Numbered from the stretch's first letter, positions 9,548 to 17,836 are shown. The stretch: DNA of 55,848 nt from CAG-557 sp045540315 (GCA_045540315.1 JAZQHA010000191.1:1-55848), one strand, 5' to 3'. A program made the numbers and translations. The notes: generated by a model from the sequence alone, not told the origin.

Positions 9548-9882
9548 CTTTTATATCTATTTAAATATAATTGAAAGGATAATGCTATAATAATTATACC
9601 TCCATAAATAAATGAAAAAATATTTGCATAGCCAAAATAATCAAAAATATTTATTTTTCCAATTAAGTGAAACATTAGCGCGAAGGAACAACATAATATA
9701 AGCCAACAAATACAAATCAAATTTATGGAATTGTTGCATTTACAATTTTTATTTTTTATTATAATTGTCAAACCTACAAAAATTAAGGCCATCATAATAA
9801 CAAAACTATTTTTAAATGCTACACAACACAATAATGATAATAAGTAAAGTATACTTATCAAAACGTTAATTGCTTTTACCAC
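9544..9882 (-). CDS. Small membrane protein, candidate immunity protein
   Basis: The product is 112 residues with four predicted hydrophobic helices and little else. It starts at GTG 9882 behind GTGGTGGTG, and its stop overlaps the start of the M50-like gene. Its place between the two precursor peptides and the processing/export genes, and its size, fit a bacteriocin immunity protein. That function is inferred from position; no family motif is visible. Confidence 0.6.
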   Translation of the reverse strand: MVKAINVLISILYLLSLLCCVAFKNSFVIMMALIFVGLTIIIKNKNCKCNNSINLICICWLILCCSFALMFHLIGKINIFDYFGYANIFSFIYGGIIIIALSFQLYLNRYKS

Positions 9883-9953
9883 AATATTTCACCACCACTT
9901 AAAATAGACCTAACACGGCCATCAATACGATAGCCGCATTAGTAAAGTTTATA

Positions 9954-10148
9954 TTATCTAAAAATCCTTGCAAGATTATATCCAACAGCTAAACAACCAG
10001 CAACCACAGCCAAAGGTTGACCTGAAGCAATACCGGCAACAACAGCAGCGGCTCCTCCTACAGTAGAAACTGCTGCTCCACCGTCAAATCCGCCAGAAAT
10101 AACTTGCAATTCTTCCGCAGATAAATTTTGAAATTGTTTATTTTCCAT
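9954..10148 (-). CDS. Class II bacteriocin precursor, double-glycine leader (64 aa)
   Basis: The start is the ATG at 10148, seven bases after AGGAGG; an upstream in-frame ATG overlaps that site and is unlikely. The leader MENKQFQNLSAEELQVISGG follows the class II consensus (LS..EL..I.GG) and would be cut after residue 20 by the C39 exporter. The 44-residue core is Gly/Ala/Val-rich with GxxxG-like spacing (GGAAVSTVGGAAAVVAG) and one Cys. That is the profile of one half of a two-peptide (class IIb) pore former. Its partner is the next gene upstream. A T-run at the 3' end puts the stop early: one T fewer would add about 20 hydrophobic residues, to 9899. Confidence 0.85.
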   Translation of the reverse strand: MENKQFQNLSAEELQVISGGFDGGAAVSTVGGAAAVVAGIASGQPLAVVAGCLAVGYNLARIFR

Positions 10149-10180
10149 GTGTTTTCCTCCTAACATATCGAAACCAATTA

Positions 10181-10372
10181 CTATCTAGTTGAGACAACCG
10201 CTGCTACAACGCCTGCAGCAACTGCTGCACCACATACGGCTAAAGCACCAGCTGGTGACATACCCATAACAAAACCTAATGCGTAAACAATAGCTGGACC
10301 TGTACCACCTTCAGTTTCAATCATTTCATTGTTTGATAACTCACAAAAATTTTCATTTAAAGCTAAGTTCAT
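10181..10372 (-). CDS. Class II bacteriocin precursor, double-glycine leader (63 aa)
   Basis: First gene of the minus-strand operon, with a strong site (GGGGAGGTAATAATT-ATG). Leader MNLALNENFCELSNNEMIETEGG (23 residues) ends in the required Gly-Gly. The 40-residue core, TGPAIVYALGFVMG onward, is almost entirely hydrophobic with many small residues and one Cys. With the 64-aa peptide 33 bp downstream it forms a probable two-peptide bacteriocin. A TATACAAT-like -10 box lies in the leader region upstream. Core residues offer no clear site for lanthionine formation, and no modification enzyme is nearby. Confidence 0.85.
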   Translation of the reverse strand: MNLALNENFCELSNNEMIETEGGTGPAIVYALGFVMGMSPAGALAVCGAAVAAGVVAAVVSTR

Positions 10373-10698
10373 AATTATTACCTCCCCTGAAAGGGCTTAA
10401 ATTGTATAAAGTACATCTAAATAAAGATAATTTTGAAAATCCGGATGCTACAACTATCTTCAAGTGTATTATAATACAATATTTACCAAAAAGCCACAAG
10501 AATTTAAAAATTAGCTAAATGCTTATTATTGCTAATGAAGGCGTTTTATTTGTGGGTCTTATTTACAAATAACGTTTGCCATTAAAACATTGGGACAACT
10601 GATACGCTTAAATAAAATCGAAGTGTTAGAGTTTCTGCTTGCATTAGTGCCAATCTAAGTTAATTTTTTGCTTTTTTACAAAAGCGTAGATTTAAGAA
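10373..10698. other. AT-rich intergenic region upstream of the bacteriocin operon
   Basis: No gene is visible. The part next to 10372 carries the operon's ribosome binding site and a probable minus-strand promoter. The rest, up to the left end of the IS1-like element, shows no repeat or open frame that I can support. Confidence 0.5.
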
Positions 10699-11501
10699 AT
10701 CGGGTTATGTCATAAAATAGTTTGTAAAGAGTAAGAAAAAGTAGTATAATAAAAACAGGTGATAAAAATATGGATGAAATTAAAATAAAGTGTATACATT
10801 GCGGAAGCGAAGAAGTGGTAAAAATAGGGGAACAGAGAAACGGACCCCCAAGATGTAAGTGCAAAAAGTGCCCAAAAACATTTCAAACTGAATACGTAAA
10901 TAAAGGCGCACACCCAGAAACAAAAAGAATGATAATAAAGATGGCAGTAAACGGAAGCGGAATAAGAGACACTGCTAGAGTTTTATGGATAAGCAAAGAT
11001 ACAGTTATGAAACATTCAAAAAAACGGAAAAATCGCTTACAAGCGTTAATCCCCAATATGTGAATTTAGAAGAACCGTTGACTGTCAGATTAGAAATGGA
11101 TGAAATGTGGGGGACGAGTTTACTGTAAAGAAACCCCGCGTTGGCTGTGGCATGCGATTAATCACGAAAATGGAGAGCTTATTGCGTATGTTGTAGGCTT
11201 TCGAGAACATGGTATGCTGCAACAATTACTTGAACTGCTAAATGGCTTAAATCTCAATATAGTCTCAGTTTACTCGGACAACAATTTTGCGTACCACGAT
11301 GGTATTTCTCCGGAAATTCTTCAAACTGGCAAAAAGAATACGCAAAAAATCGAGCGCAAACATCTTACTTTTCGAACTCGCTTAAAACGTTTAGTTCGCA
11401 AAACTACTTGTTTTTCTAAATCTTTTCACATGTACAAAATTATGACGGACTACTCATTAACGTGATTGAATTCGGTCACACACTCTTTTATGACGCAATC
11501 G
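10699..11501 (+). mobile_element. Decayed IS1-family insertion sequence
   Basis: Imperfect terminal inverted repeats (left GGGTTATGTCATAAAATAG; right, read inward, ATTGCGTCATAAAAGAG) bound an 803-bp segment carrying InsA- and InsB-like frames. Length, gene order and zinc-finger InsA agree with IS1. The transposase is inactive (see the pseudogene). Confidence 0.75.
10770..11465 (+). pseudogene. insAB-like: IS1-type InsA/InsB transposase, frameshifted
   Basis: InsA (10770-11063, 97 aa) is intact: a zinc finger CIHCGSEEVVKIG ... CKCKKCPKTFQ and a helix-turn-helix. A run of seven A near 11026 is a plausible -1 slippery site: the -1 frame reads on through VNPQYVNLEEPLTVRLEMDEMWG, the start of InsB. 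That frame then hits a stop, and InsB resumes in another frame (RWLWHAINHENGELIAYVVG, then VYSDNNFAYHD) to 11465. IS1 normally needs only the first frameshift, so the second is a lesion. The conserved DDE-type residues are partly present in the fragments. Confidence 0.75.
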
Positions 11502-11523
11502 AAAATTTATATTTTTTAATTTT

Positions 11524-11560
11524 TTCATCGATGGAAAATACCCATCGGTGATATTTTTTT
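11524..11560 (+). terminator. Hairpin with T-run downstream of the IS1-like element
   Basis: TCATCGATGG, loop, CCATCGGTGAT and seven T form a hairpin with one mismatch. It would stop transcription leaving the element to the right. Confidence 0.6.
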
Positions 11561-11940
11561 GTGTAGAAACATAGAAACGGCCCAAAACAGGCATGTTTTT
11601 ACAATAAATCTCATCCAAAGCTCGACGCAGAATTTAGAAGAAAATGGTTAAAATTTAGATGTAAATAAATCAATTTAGGCAAATACACCAAAATTCATCT
11701 TTGTTTGTTGTTATTTAACATTTTGTCACACCGGATAGCATCCGGTGGCATTTCGCGCCCAAAGTATATTGTGATTTTTTGTCTTTTTTCACGCGACAAA
11801 GCTTTTATGTGAATTTGAGGAGCTGAAAAGAAGGGAATATGTAACTTTTGCAAGTATGATTCTATAAGGAAAAATGGGCTAATTTGAAACAAAAAAATCT
11901 AACCTCACACTTCTAACAATCTAACTTCCAAAAGGGTTTT
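11561..11940. other. Gene-less AT-rich spacer
   Basis: Between the terminator at 11.55 kb and the long hairpin at 11.94 kb no frame has a plausible start site or codon pattern. Short frames exist on both strands but lack ribosome binding sites. I see no repeat or RNA motif here. Confidence 0.5.
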
Positions 11941-12023
11941 GCACCCCAAATAAATAAAGCAGAGTTTTATACACGTTCAGTTACGCGTGTGTAGAACTCT
12001 GCTCTTTTATTGGGCCGAGGTGC
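11941..12023. repeat. Long nested inverted repeat (single tall hairpin)
   Basis: An outer stem GCACCCCA / TGGG..GGTGC encloses AATAAA / TTTTATT and an inner stem GCAGAGTT..TACACG / CGTGTGTAGAACTCTGC with an 8-base loop. It lies 140 bp before the sigma-like gene. It could be a bidirectional terminator (T-rich on one flank), a regulatory RNA hairpin or a recombination site. Confidence 0.6.
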
Positions 12024-12166
12024 GAAAGCTGCTTAATTGTCACCTTCCTCCGAGTTCTCGTTTGAGTACGGAGAAAAAGTTATGAGAGATTGGCTTTTTT
12101 ATTACATACGTGCCCCGTAGTCGTCCGAATTGTTTGAAAAAAATCAAATAATTTGGAGGTACGGCA

Positions 12167-12559
12167 ATGAAAAACCGTCATGAAAATATAAAAAATGAAC
12201 TGGCTTACTTTTACAAAGTGATAAAAAATATGGACATAAAGGAAAACATTAAACAGTCAAAAATAAATGAACACGAAATGCCCCTTGATGAAATTTTATA
12301 CGACCAATTTTCTGTTGAGGAGAACATGGACAAGCTCTTAGAAGAACGAAATTTGTTGGGCTGGATTGAACTGATTGAGAATCCAATGCTATACGAGGCA
12401 GTAAAAACGTTATCAATTGAAGACCAGATTTTTATCAATTACATAGTTAGGGAGAGAAAAACTCAAAGAGAGCTTTCTCAAACTTATAAAATCGCGCATC
12501 AGAACATAGGCAAAAAATTCGAAAAAATTCTTGAGAAATTAAGGCGGCGCTTAACGTAA
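12167..12559 (+). CDS. Sigma-70 family-like regulator (region 4 helix-turn-helix)
   Basis: A 130-residue protein, start ATG after TTGGAGG. The C-terminal third, LSIEDQIFINYIVRERKTQRELSQTYKIAHQNIGKKFEKILEKLRR, has the layout of sigma region 4: an acidic/aliphatic helix, then a helix-turn-helix with ELSQTYKIAHQNIGKKF as the recognition part. The N-terminal part is charged and helical with no region 2 motif. Similar small sigma-like proteins sit in Clostridia mobile elements upstream of recombinases, where they are thought to control the element's genes. The serine recombinase 600 bp downstream fits that. It could act as an activator rather than a true sigma factor. Confidence 0.7.
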   Translation: MKNRHENIKNELAYFYKVIKNMDIKENIKQSKINEHEMPLDEILYDQFSVEENMDKLLEERNLLGWIELIENPMLYEAVKTLSIEDQIFINYIVRERKTQRELSQTYKIAHQNIGKKFEKILEKLRRRLT

Positions 12560-12677
12560 TAAATTTGTCGAACGATTTTTTCTAAAATAGGGTGCCAAAA
12601 ACACCCTCAAAAAACTCTTTAAATATGTGAGGGGAAATCTTCCATTTCTCCGTCTGAAGCTTGACAATCGAATATCA

Positions 12678-12852
12678 ATATCTCAGCAACATTTAAAGAT
12701 ACTCCTGCCTAGCCACAGCTCGAGCGTGAAAGAACCGTCGCAAGCAATGGGGGTAGCCTCGCGATAACTTCGAGGACGTGCCATGCCACCCAAAAAACTT
12801 TCAGTTTTTCGGGAACCCGGATTCGTGTGCCACCAAAAGTGGGCTGAGATAT
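12678..12852 (+). ncRNA. Candidate structured RNA between sigma-like gene and recombinase
   Basis: A perfect 10-bp outer stem (ATATCTCAGC / GCTGAGATAT) encloses 155 nt that are much richer in G+C than the surroundings. Inner hairpins are visible: CCTCG..CGAGG near 12757-12775, CCCAAAAAACT / AGTTTTTCGGG near 12788-12812, and CCAC..GTGG next to the outer stem. There is no open frame. I do not recognise it as a known riboswitch or ribozyme. It lies 50 bp upstream of the 62-aa gene, so it may be a leader RNA for the recombinase operon. The strand is assumed from the neighbours. Confidence 0.4.
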
Positions 12853-12902
12853 AGAATAAATCAAGATATTAAAATCAAAATAAATATTGGAGGTGTTAGA
12901 TT

Positions 12903-13091
12903 TTGGATGAAATAAAAGGCATGTCAGCTCAAATCTGGCTGAACTTTTTTAACACATATTTGTATGAGCAAGGTCTAATAACCGAAGTAGAAAGAAATAA
13001 AATGATAAGTAAGATAGCAAATACTCAAGTTTCATCCATTAAAGCCGATACCATTAGTGATAAGATAAAAAAAATATCGAACGTAGTCTAA
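12903..13091 (+). CDS. Small protein (62 aa) upstream of the serine recombinase, SHOCT-like
   Basis: The start is TTG, seven bases after GGAGGTG; no ATG is available in frame nearby. The centre, YLYEQGLITEVERNKMISKI, resembles the short C-terminal oligomerisation helix of SHOCT-type proteins (G-L-I-T-x-E-E). Proteins like this are often encoded just before large serine recombinases in Clostridia elements. I do not know the function, and the family call rests on this short match. Confidence 0.6.
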   Translation: MDEIKGMSAQIWLNFFNTYLYEQGLITEVERNKMISKIANTQVSSIKADTISDKIKKISNVV

Positions 13092-13160
13092 TTTCTTGAT
13101 TTACAAATTGTATGTATCATGATATAATAATGATATATTTATTGGTTAGGGGTGAAAAAG

Positions 13161-14828
13161 ATGGATATACATGAAATTAGACAACAATTAAAGTTAAAAA
13201 ATATATTCGATGTTAAATTGCGAGTTACATTTTATGCCAGAGTGTCAAGTGAAAAAGATGAACAACTAAATTCATTGGACAATCAAATATCTTATTATAA
13301 AGATTTAATTCGGAAAAACACAAACTGGCAATATGTTGATGGCTATATTGATGAAGGTATATCTGGCATATCGGTGAAAAAAAGAGAAAATTTTCATAAC
13401 ATGATAAACGATGCAAAAGCTGGAACATTCGACCTTATACTAACAAAGGAAATCACACGTTTCGCCAGAAATACATTGGATAGCATAAAATACACTAGAG
13501 ACTTGTTAAGTTATGGCGTTGGCGTATTTTTTCAAAATGACAATATAAATACATTGGATGAAGACAGTGAACTACGGCTAACTATTATGTCCGGAATTGC
13601 TCAAGACGAGTTAAGGAAGCTGTCTTCTCGAATAAAATTTGGTCATCAACAGGCTATAAAAAATAATGTTGTTCTTGGAAACAGTCGTATTTTCGGTTAT
13701 GTCAAAGACGGAAAGCGTTTGGTTATCGATGAATCTGAAGCGGAAATGGTAAAAGAACTTTTTACGTTATACGCAACTGACAACTATAGCATGAAACAGA
13801 TCGAAAATATCTTTTGGGAAAAAGGTTATCGTAACTTAAATGGCAATAAAATCGTTCATAGCACCATGTCAAATATGATATCTAATCCTAAATACAAAGG
13901 GTACTACTGCGGCAATAAAGTAAAAATTGTCGATATGTTCACTAAGAAACAAAAGTTTTTGCCACCAGAAGAATGGGTTATGTTTAAAGATGAAACTGGA
14001 GAAATTGTCCCTGCGATAGTCGATGAAGACCTTTGGGAACGAGCAAATGAAGTTTTACAAAGACGAAGTAACGATGTGAAAAATCGCAAAGGTATTTGTA
14101 ACCACGACAACTTATTAACTGGGAAACTTTTCTGTACTCATTGTGGAAAGCCGTATTACCGACGTGACTCTAAAGATAGAAATGGCAATAAAAATAGCAT
14201 TTGGGTTTGCAGCGGAAAAGTAAAAAATGGCAAAGACTCTTGCCCATCTTTTTCTATTTACGAATCTGAAATAAAACCTATTCTTTTTCAAGTATTTAAG
14301 GACTCTTCAGCTAACGTAGATAGCCTTATCGAGCAATACATAGAAATGTATAAATCTCTTGATGAAGATAATTGCATAGCAAAAAATATTAAATCAATAA
14401 GAAATAAGGTTGACCTTGCGAATAGAAAAAAGAGCAAACTTTTAGAATACAATATTAGCGGAAAGTTGTCTGACAACGATTTTATTAACATGAATAACCA
14501 GATATCTAAAGATATCGAAAAATTTGAAGAAGAGATTGCCAATCTAGAAGAACAGAAAAACTCTAAAGACAAGCTTAAAGAGCACATAGAAAAAATGAAA
14601 AAGTTGTTGCAGCAAGCTGAAACAGATGCTCAAGAAAAAATAATCGACAAAGAGTTCATAAGAAAGTATATTGATAAAATATATGTGTCACCAGAAAATG
14701 GTCATCTTAAGCTCAATATAAAGATTTTTACGGGAGATGTTACGGAAAAGTATCTTGAAAACCTTAGAAGTCGTACGGGACACACTTTTAAAAAAATGGT
14801 TGAACAGTACGAGAGCAATATTAAGTAA
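13161..14828 (+). CDS. Large serine recombinase
   Basis: A protein of 555 residues from the ATG at 13161 (GGGGTG six bases before); a GTG nine bases upstream overlaps that site. The resolvase catalytic domain comes first: VTFYARVSSEKDEQ with the nucleophilic Ser, DGYIDEGISG and LILTKEITRFARNT with the active-site Arg pair. A recombinase domain follows (about 170-270), then a zinc ribbon (CTHCGKPYYRR .. WVCSG .. CPSF) and a C-terminal coiled coil (about 390-500). This is the layout of integrases of Tn4451/phiC31 type, acting without host factors. It is intact. No matching attachment sites or cargo ends are evident, so which element it moves is unknown. Confidence 0.93.
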   Translation: MDIHEIRQQLKLKNIFDVKLRVTFYARVSSEKDEQLNSLDNQISYYKDLIRKNTNWQYVDGYIDEGISGISVKKRENFHNMINDAKAGTFDLILTKEITRFARNTLDSIKYTRDLLSYGVGVFFQNDNINTLDEDSELRLTIMSGIAQDELRKLSSRIKFGHQQAIKNNVVLGNSRIFGYVKDGKRLVIDESEAEMVKELFTLYATDNYSMKQIENIFWEKGYRNLNGNKIVHSTMSNMISNPKYKGYYCGNKVKIVDMFTKKQKFLPPEEWVMFKDETGEIVPAIVDEDLWERANEVLQRRSNDVKNRKGICNHDNLLTGKLFCTHCGKPYYRRDSKDRNGNKNSIWVCSGKVKNGKDSCPSFSIYESEIKPILFQVFKDSSANVDSLIEQYIEMYKSLDEDNCIAKNIKSIRNKVDLANRKKSKLLEYNISGKLSDNDFINMNNQISKDIEKFEEEIANLEEQKNSKDKLKEHIEKMKKLLQQAETDAQEKIIDKEFIRKYIDKIYVSPENGHLKLNIKIFTGDVTEKYLENLRSRTGHTFKKMVEQYESNIK

Positions 14829-14860
14829 GTAAAAAAGCAAAATAATTAAAATATCTATAA

Positions 14861-14898
14861 CCAGCGTAGTCAATTAAGTTGATTGCGCTGGCTTTTTT
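14861..14898 (+). terminator. Intrinsic terminator after the recombinase
   Basis: CCAGCGTAGTCAA, loop TTAAG, then TTGATTGCGCTGG and TTTTTT. A strong stem with one internal mismatch pair, 33 bases beyond the recombinase stop codon. Confidence 0.88.
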
Positions 14899-14928
14899 AC
14901 TGCGCAAAAAATATTTATCACAAAAGAC

Positions 14929-14958
14929 TTGACATTTATTTTTGTTTTATGTTAAAAT
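14929..14958 (+). promoter_or_regulatory. Promoter of the first large Nif11-leader gene
   Basis: TTGACA at 14929-14934 and TAAAAT at 14953-14958 are 18 bases apart. The region up to the start codon is almost repeated before the second gene (16504-16532), with the same -35, -10 and AATTTGTAAAAT leader, so promoter and leader were duplicated together. Confidence 0.7.
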
Positions 14959-14993
14959 TTATCTGAATTTGTAAAATAGAAAGGATGGTAAGA

Positions 14994-16427
14994 ATGAAAA
15001 ACGAGCAAATTCAAGAATTTTTCACAAAGGTGGCGCAGGACGAGAGCTTTAAAGCAGAGATTTTGAAGCTCAACAAGAAAATGGAGGCGAAAAAGATTTC
15101 GGAGAAGGACGGCAAAAACTTCATCAGCAAAGTGGTTTTGCCAAAGGCCAAAAAGTTAGGCTACGACTTTACCGAGGTGGACTTCGTCGAGTTTAGTAAG
15201 TCGCAGGAGATGGCGAACTTAACGGAGCTCTCACCGGAAGACTTGGAAAACGTCAGCGGAGGATTTGGGCCGATTGCGATTGGGTTAGTTAGTGCACTTG
15301 GTGCTTTGCTGACGTTTGTTGGTGGTTTATTTGCAAATAGGGAGTTGGAGCCTAGAGTTAATGCAGCTGTGAAAGGGGCTGTTGCGCAGGCAGTAGAGAC
15401 GAACGCGGTTGTAGAGCCAGCAGCTGTGGAAGATGAGAAGGAAGCGGTTGGAGCGCCAGCAGCTGTGGAAGAGATTGATTCAGAGTCTGAAGAGGAGGAA
15501 GATGAGAAGAAAGCGGTTGTAGCGCCAGCAGCTGTGGAAGATGAGAAGGAAGCGGTTGGAGCAATAGAACAAAAGCTAAATGAAATAGAGCAAGACTACA
15601 ACGAAGAGATTGATAAGCTAGATGAACAAATAAAGGAGAACCAAGAAAGCGCAAAGAAGAACGAAGTCGACACAAAGGATTACGAAGGCTGGGCAAAGAA
15701 GTACGAAGTCTGGGCAAAGAAGTACGAAGGCTATGCAAAGGATTACGAAGGCTATGCAAAGAAATACGAAGGCTATGCAAAGAAATTCGAAGACCTCGCA
15801 AAGGAGCTAAAAGTACGAGAATCTGGGCGAAGAGCACGAGAACATTGGCAAAGCGCGCAAAAACATTGGCAAACAGCACGAGAATATTGGCAAACAGCAC
15901 GAAAAGATTGGCAAAAAATACGGGAATTTTGGCAAACTGCGCAAGGATATTGGCCAATGGTGCAAGAAAAGTGGTCTAGCGCGGTTGAATTTACTAAGAC
16001 GCAGATACAAAATTTAACAGAGAAAAAAAAACTATTGGAGAAACAGCAAGAGATTGTCAATCAAGCCCTTGGTCAGCTTAATGAACTTGCACCTACAAAT
16101 GGTGAATTTGAGGAAGTAATATCGAGCCGGCGCACAGAGATGACTAATAAGTTGAAAGCTATCGATGAAGGTATGAAAAGTGTAGATGACCAAATTAGTA
16201 ACGCGCAGAAAGAATTGGAGCGTAGAGAAGAAGCAAGAAAAAGTTTGGACAAAGAGGCAATTGACAGAATAAGCATTGCCATAGAAGAATTTGACAAAAT
16301 AAACATTGCCAAAGAAAAACTTTACGAAAGAAACATTGCCAAAATAGAAAAGGAGGAGCTCCCACGTGTAGAACAGGCGATTCAGAGAGTGGATGCAGAA
16401 TTGCAAGAGCAAAACGAGGACGAGTAA
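14994..16427 (+). CDS. Nif11-leader large protein 1: heptad-repeat coiled-coil cargo (477 aa)
   Basis: The ATG at 14994 is chosen because AAAGGATGG lies at the right distance; the ATG nine bases upstream lies inside that site. Residues 1-90 are a Nif11-like leader (MKNEQIQEFFTKVAQDESFK) ending LENVSGG, the double-glycine cut site. A hydrophobic segment follows at once (about 91-114), then an acidic Ala/Val-rich linker with repeated AAVEDEKEAV blocks. Next are two heptad arrays, one on (Y/W)AKKYEG and one on WQTARE, and a long charged coiled coil to the end. The cargo is a rod-like protein. The C39 exporter at 31.4 kb is the likely processor. No catalytic motif is seen. Confidence 0.85.
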   Translation: MKNEQIQEFFTKVAQDESFKAEILKLNKKMEAKKISEKDGKNFISKVVLPKAKKLGYDFTEVDFVEFSKSQEMANLTELSPEDLENVSGGFGPIAIGLVSALGALLTFVGGLFANRELEPRVNAAVKGAVAQAVETNAVVEPAAVEDEKEAVGAPAAVEEIDSESEEEEDEKKAVVAPAAVEDEKEAVGAIEQKLNEIEQDYNEEIDKLDEQIKENQESAKKNEVDTKDYEGWAKKYEVWAKKYEGYAKDYEGYAKKYEGYAKKFEDLAKELKVRESGRRAREHWQSAQKHWQTAREYWQTARKDWQKIREFWQTAQGYWPMVQEKWSSAVEFTKTQIQNLTEKKKLLEKQQEIVNQALGQLNELAPTNGEFEEVISSRRTEMTNKLKAIDEGMKSVDDQISNAQKELERREEARKSLDKEAIDRISIAIEEFDKINIAKEKLYERNIAKIEKEELPRVEQAIQRVDAELQEQNEDE

Positions 16428-16446
16428 AACTCTGCCTTAGACGAAA

Positions 16447-16477
16447 CGACGTCACTTCGTGTGGCGTCATTTTTTTG
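16447..16477 (+). terminator. Intrinsic terminator between large leader genes 1 and 2
   Basis: GACGTCAC, loop TTC, GTGTGGCGTC and seven T. It separates gene 1 from gene 2, which has its own promoter. Confidence 0.75.
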
Positions 16478-16503
16478 CCTTCAAAATAAATTACAAAAAA
16501 CAC

Positions 16504-16532
16504 TTGACAAACAAAATTATATATGTTAAAAT
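16504..16532 (+). promoter_or_regulatory. Promoter of the second large Nif11-leader gene
   Basis: TTGACA at 16504-16509 and TAAAAT at 16527-16532 with 17 bases between. The block from -35 to start codon matches that of gene 1 closely. Confidence 0.75.
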
Positions 16533-16567
16533 TTACGTAAATTTGTAAAATGGAAAGGATGGTAAGA

Positions 16568-17755
16568 ATGAAAAACGAGCAAATTCAAGAATTTTTTACA
16601 AAGGTAGCGCAGGACGAGCGCTTTAAAGCAGAAGTTTTGAAGTTCAAAGAGGAAAGGGAGGCGAAAAAGCTAAACGAGCAGGACGTACAAAAGTTCGTCG
16701 AAAAGGTGCTTTTGCCCAAGGCCAAAAAGTTAGGGTACAACTTCTCTGAGAAAGATTTGGCGGATTTTGGCAACTCGCAGGAACTGGCAAACTTGGACAA
16801 ACTTTCGCTCGAGGACTTGGAGAACGTAAGCGGAGGTGTTTCAGCTTTTGTTTTAGGCGCACTAGCATTACTTGGGTGGTTAGGATTTGTGTCGCATGCT
16901 AACAATGCGCAACCAGACGTTTCAAAGCAACTACCCTCCACTTCAGTGTCAAGCTCAACTTGTAAGGAAGATAATGGCCCAAAAGCGGTAGAAGCTGTTC
17001 ACGAGTTGATTGACATATTGAAACCTGTAGGCCTAAATATACAGAATCTATCCCCTGAAGAAAAGAATACGGCACGTGAACTGCTGGAGCAGGTAAGTAA
17101 AGGGCTCAACCGTGAAAAAAATCGGTTCGATGCGTCATTAAATCAATATTATATCAAAGGAGCAGACGGCAAAGTATTATATGGTTATAACGAGAATGAT
17201 TCGTCGGGCGAATCTTTGATACACGCCAAACTGTTGAGAGCGTTTGACGCGCTGTACTCCAGTAACTGGGTTTTTCATGCAAGAGATTGTGTTCATCGTG
17301 CTATGGTATCTCTTGGAGATGACTATTGGAAAGTGTTTGGAGTGGAGCATTTTAGCGATATACACAGTTGGCGCGAGTGTGTTGCGAAAGTGTGCATGTT
17401 GATAGAAAAAGCAGGTAATGGTGAAGAGTTATCCGAAGATGAGACAGATTCTTGGCGTGTGTTGGTCACCCGCTTGGGCTTGGCGTGTAGTAGCAAATTT
17501 AGCATCATTTCGCTCGAAAACGGTCAGAATGTACTGTACGGTGGAACGGATAACAAGGACGAACAGTTACTTCTGCAGACACTTGCGGATTTCTCTATGG
17601 TGTTTGATGGGAACTTGGATGATGTTAATAAGTATGTGAATGGGGTAAAAACACGTCTCGGTAAAAACTACGAATCACTTATAATAATGGGTAAACAACA
17701 AGCCAGCAAGCCAACAACCGGGTGGAATGTCATGAAATGGTTCACTCACTATTAA
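16568..17755 (+). CDS. Nif11-leader large protein 2: two-repeat cargo (395 aa)
   Basis: The start is the third in-frame ATG (16568), the one properly spaced from AAGGATGG and equivalent to the starts of its paralogues. The 90-residue leader is very close to that of gene 1 and ends LENVSGG; the next 20 residues are hydrophobic (VSAFVLGALALLGWLGFVSH). The cargo from about residue 125 holds two loose copies of a ~120-residue helical unit, each with a W/Y..V..V start, a central LYGYN- or LYGGT-type turn, a (D/N)EQLLLQ-type leucine helix and an (F/L)G(D/K)xYxxL ending. The same unit occurs three times in the next gene. No enzyme motif is visible. Confidence 0.82.
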   Translation: MKNEQIQEFFTKVAQDERFKAEVLKFKEEREAKKLNEQDVQKFVEKVLLPKAKKLGYNFSEKDLADFGNSQELANLDKLSLEDLENVSGGVSAFVLGALALLGWLGFVSHANNAQPDVSKQLPSTSVSSSTCKEDNGPKAVEAVHELIDILKPVGLNIQNLSPEEKNTARELLEQVSKGLNREKNRFDASLNQYYIKGADGKVLYGYNENDSSGESLIHAKLLRAFDALYSSNWVFHARDCVHRAMVSLGDDYWKVFGVEHFSDIHSWRECVAKVCMLIEKAGNGEELSEDETDSWRVLVTRLGLACSSKFSIISLENGQNVLYGGTDNKDEQLLLQTLADFSMVFDGNLDDVNKYVNGVKTRLGKNYESLIIMGKQQASKPTTGWNVMKWFTHY

Positions 17756-17767
17756 TTAAAAAGTAGT

Positions 17768-17836
17768 GTTAAAATCGAGCAAATTCAAGAGTTTTTCACA
17801 AAGGTGGCAAACGACGAGAGCTTTAAAGTCCAATGA
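17768..17836 (+). pseudogene. Relic of a Nif11-like leader
   Basis: Translated from 17771 this reads KIEQIQEFFTKVANDESFK, the first 20 residues of the leader found in the flanking genes. It is preceded by a GTGTT block like the one before the 17962 gene. The start codon is destroyed (GTT in place of ATG) and a stop follows after 22 codons. About 30 bases further on an orphan AGGAGGTGAG has no start codon. This is the remains of another leader gene, lost by deletion. Confidence 0.75.

Noticed and set aside
15358..15957. 199-aa minus-strand frame opposite the first large leader gene
   Set aside because: It arises from the repetitive, stop-poor coding strand of the heptad arrays; it has no ribosome binding site and a low-complexity product. 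The plus-strand leader gene explains the sequence.
14994..16427. Lanthipeptide or proteusin precursor
   Set aside because: The leader is Nif11-like, but the cargo is hundreds of charged coiled-coil residues without Cys-rich cores, and no LanM or proteusin maturase occurs in the window.
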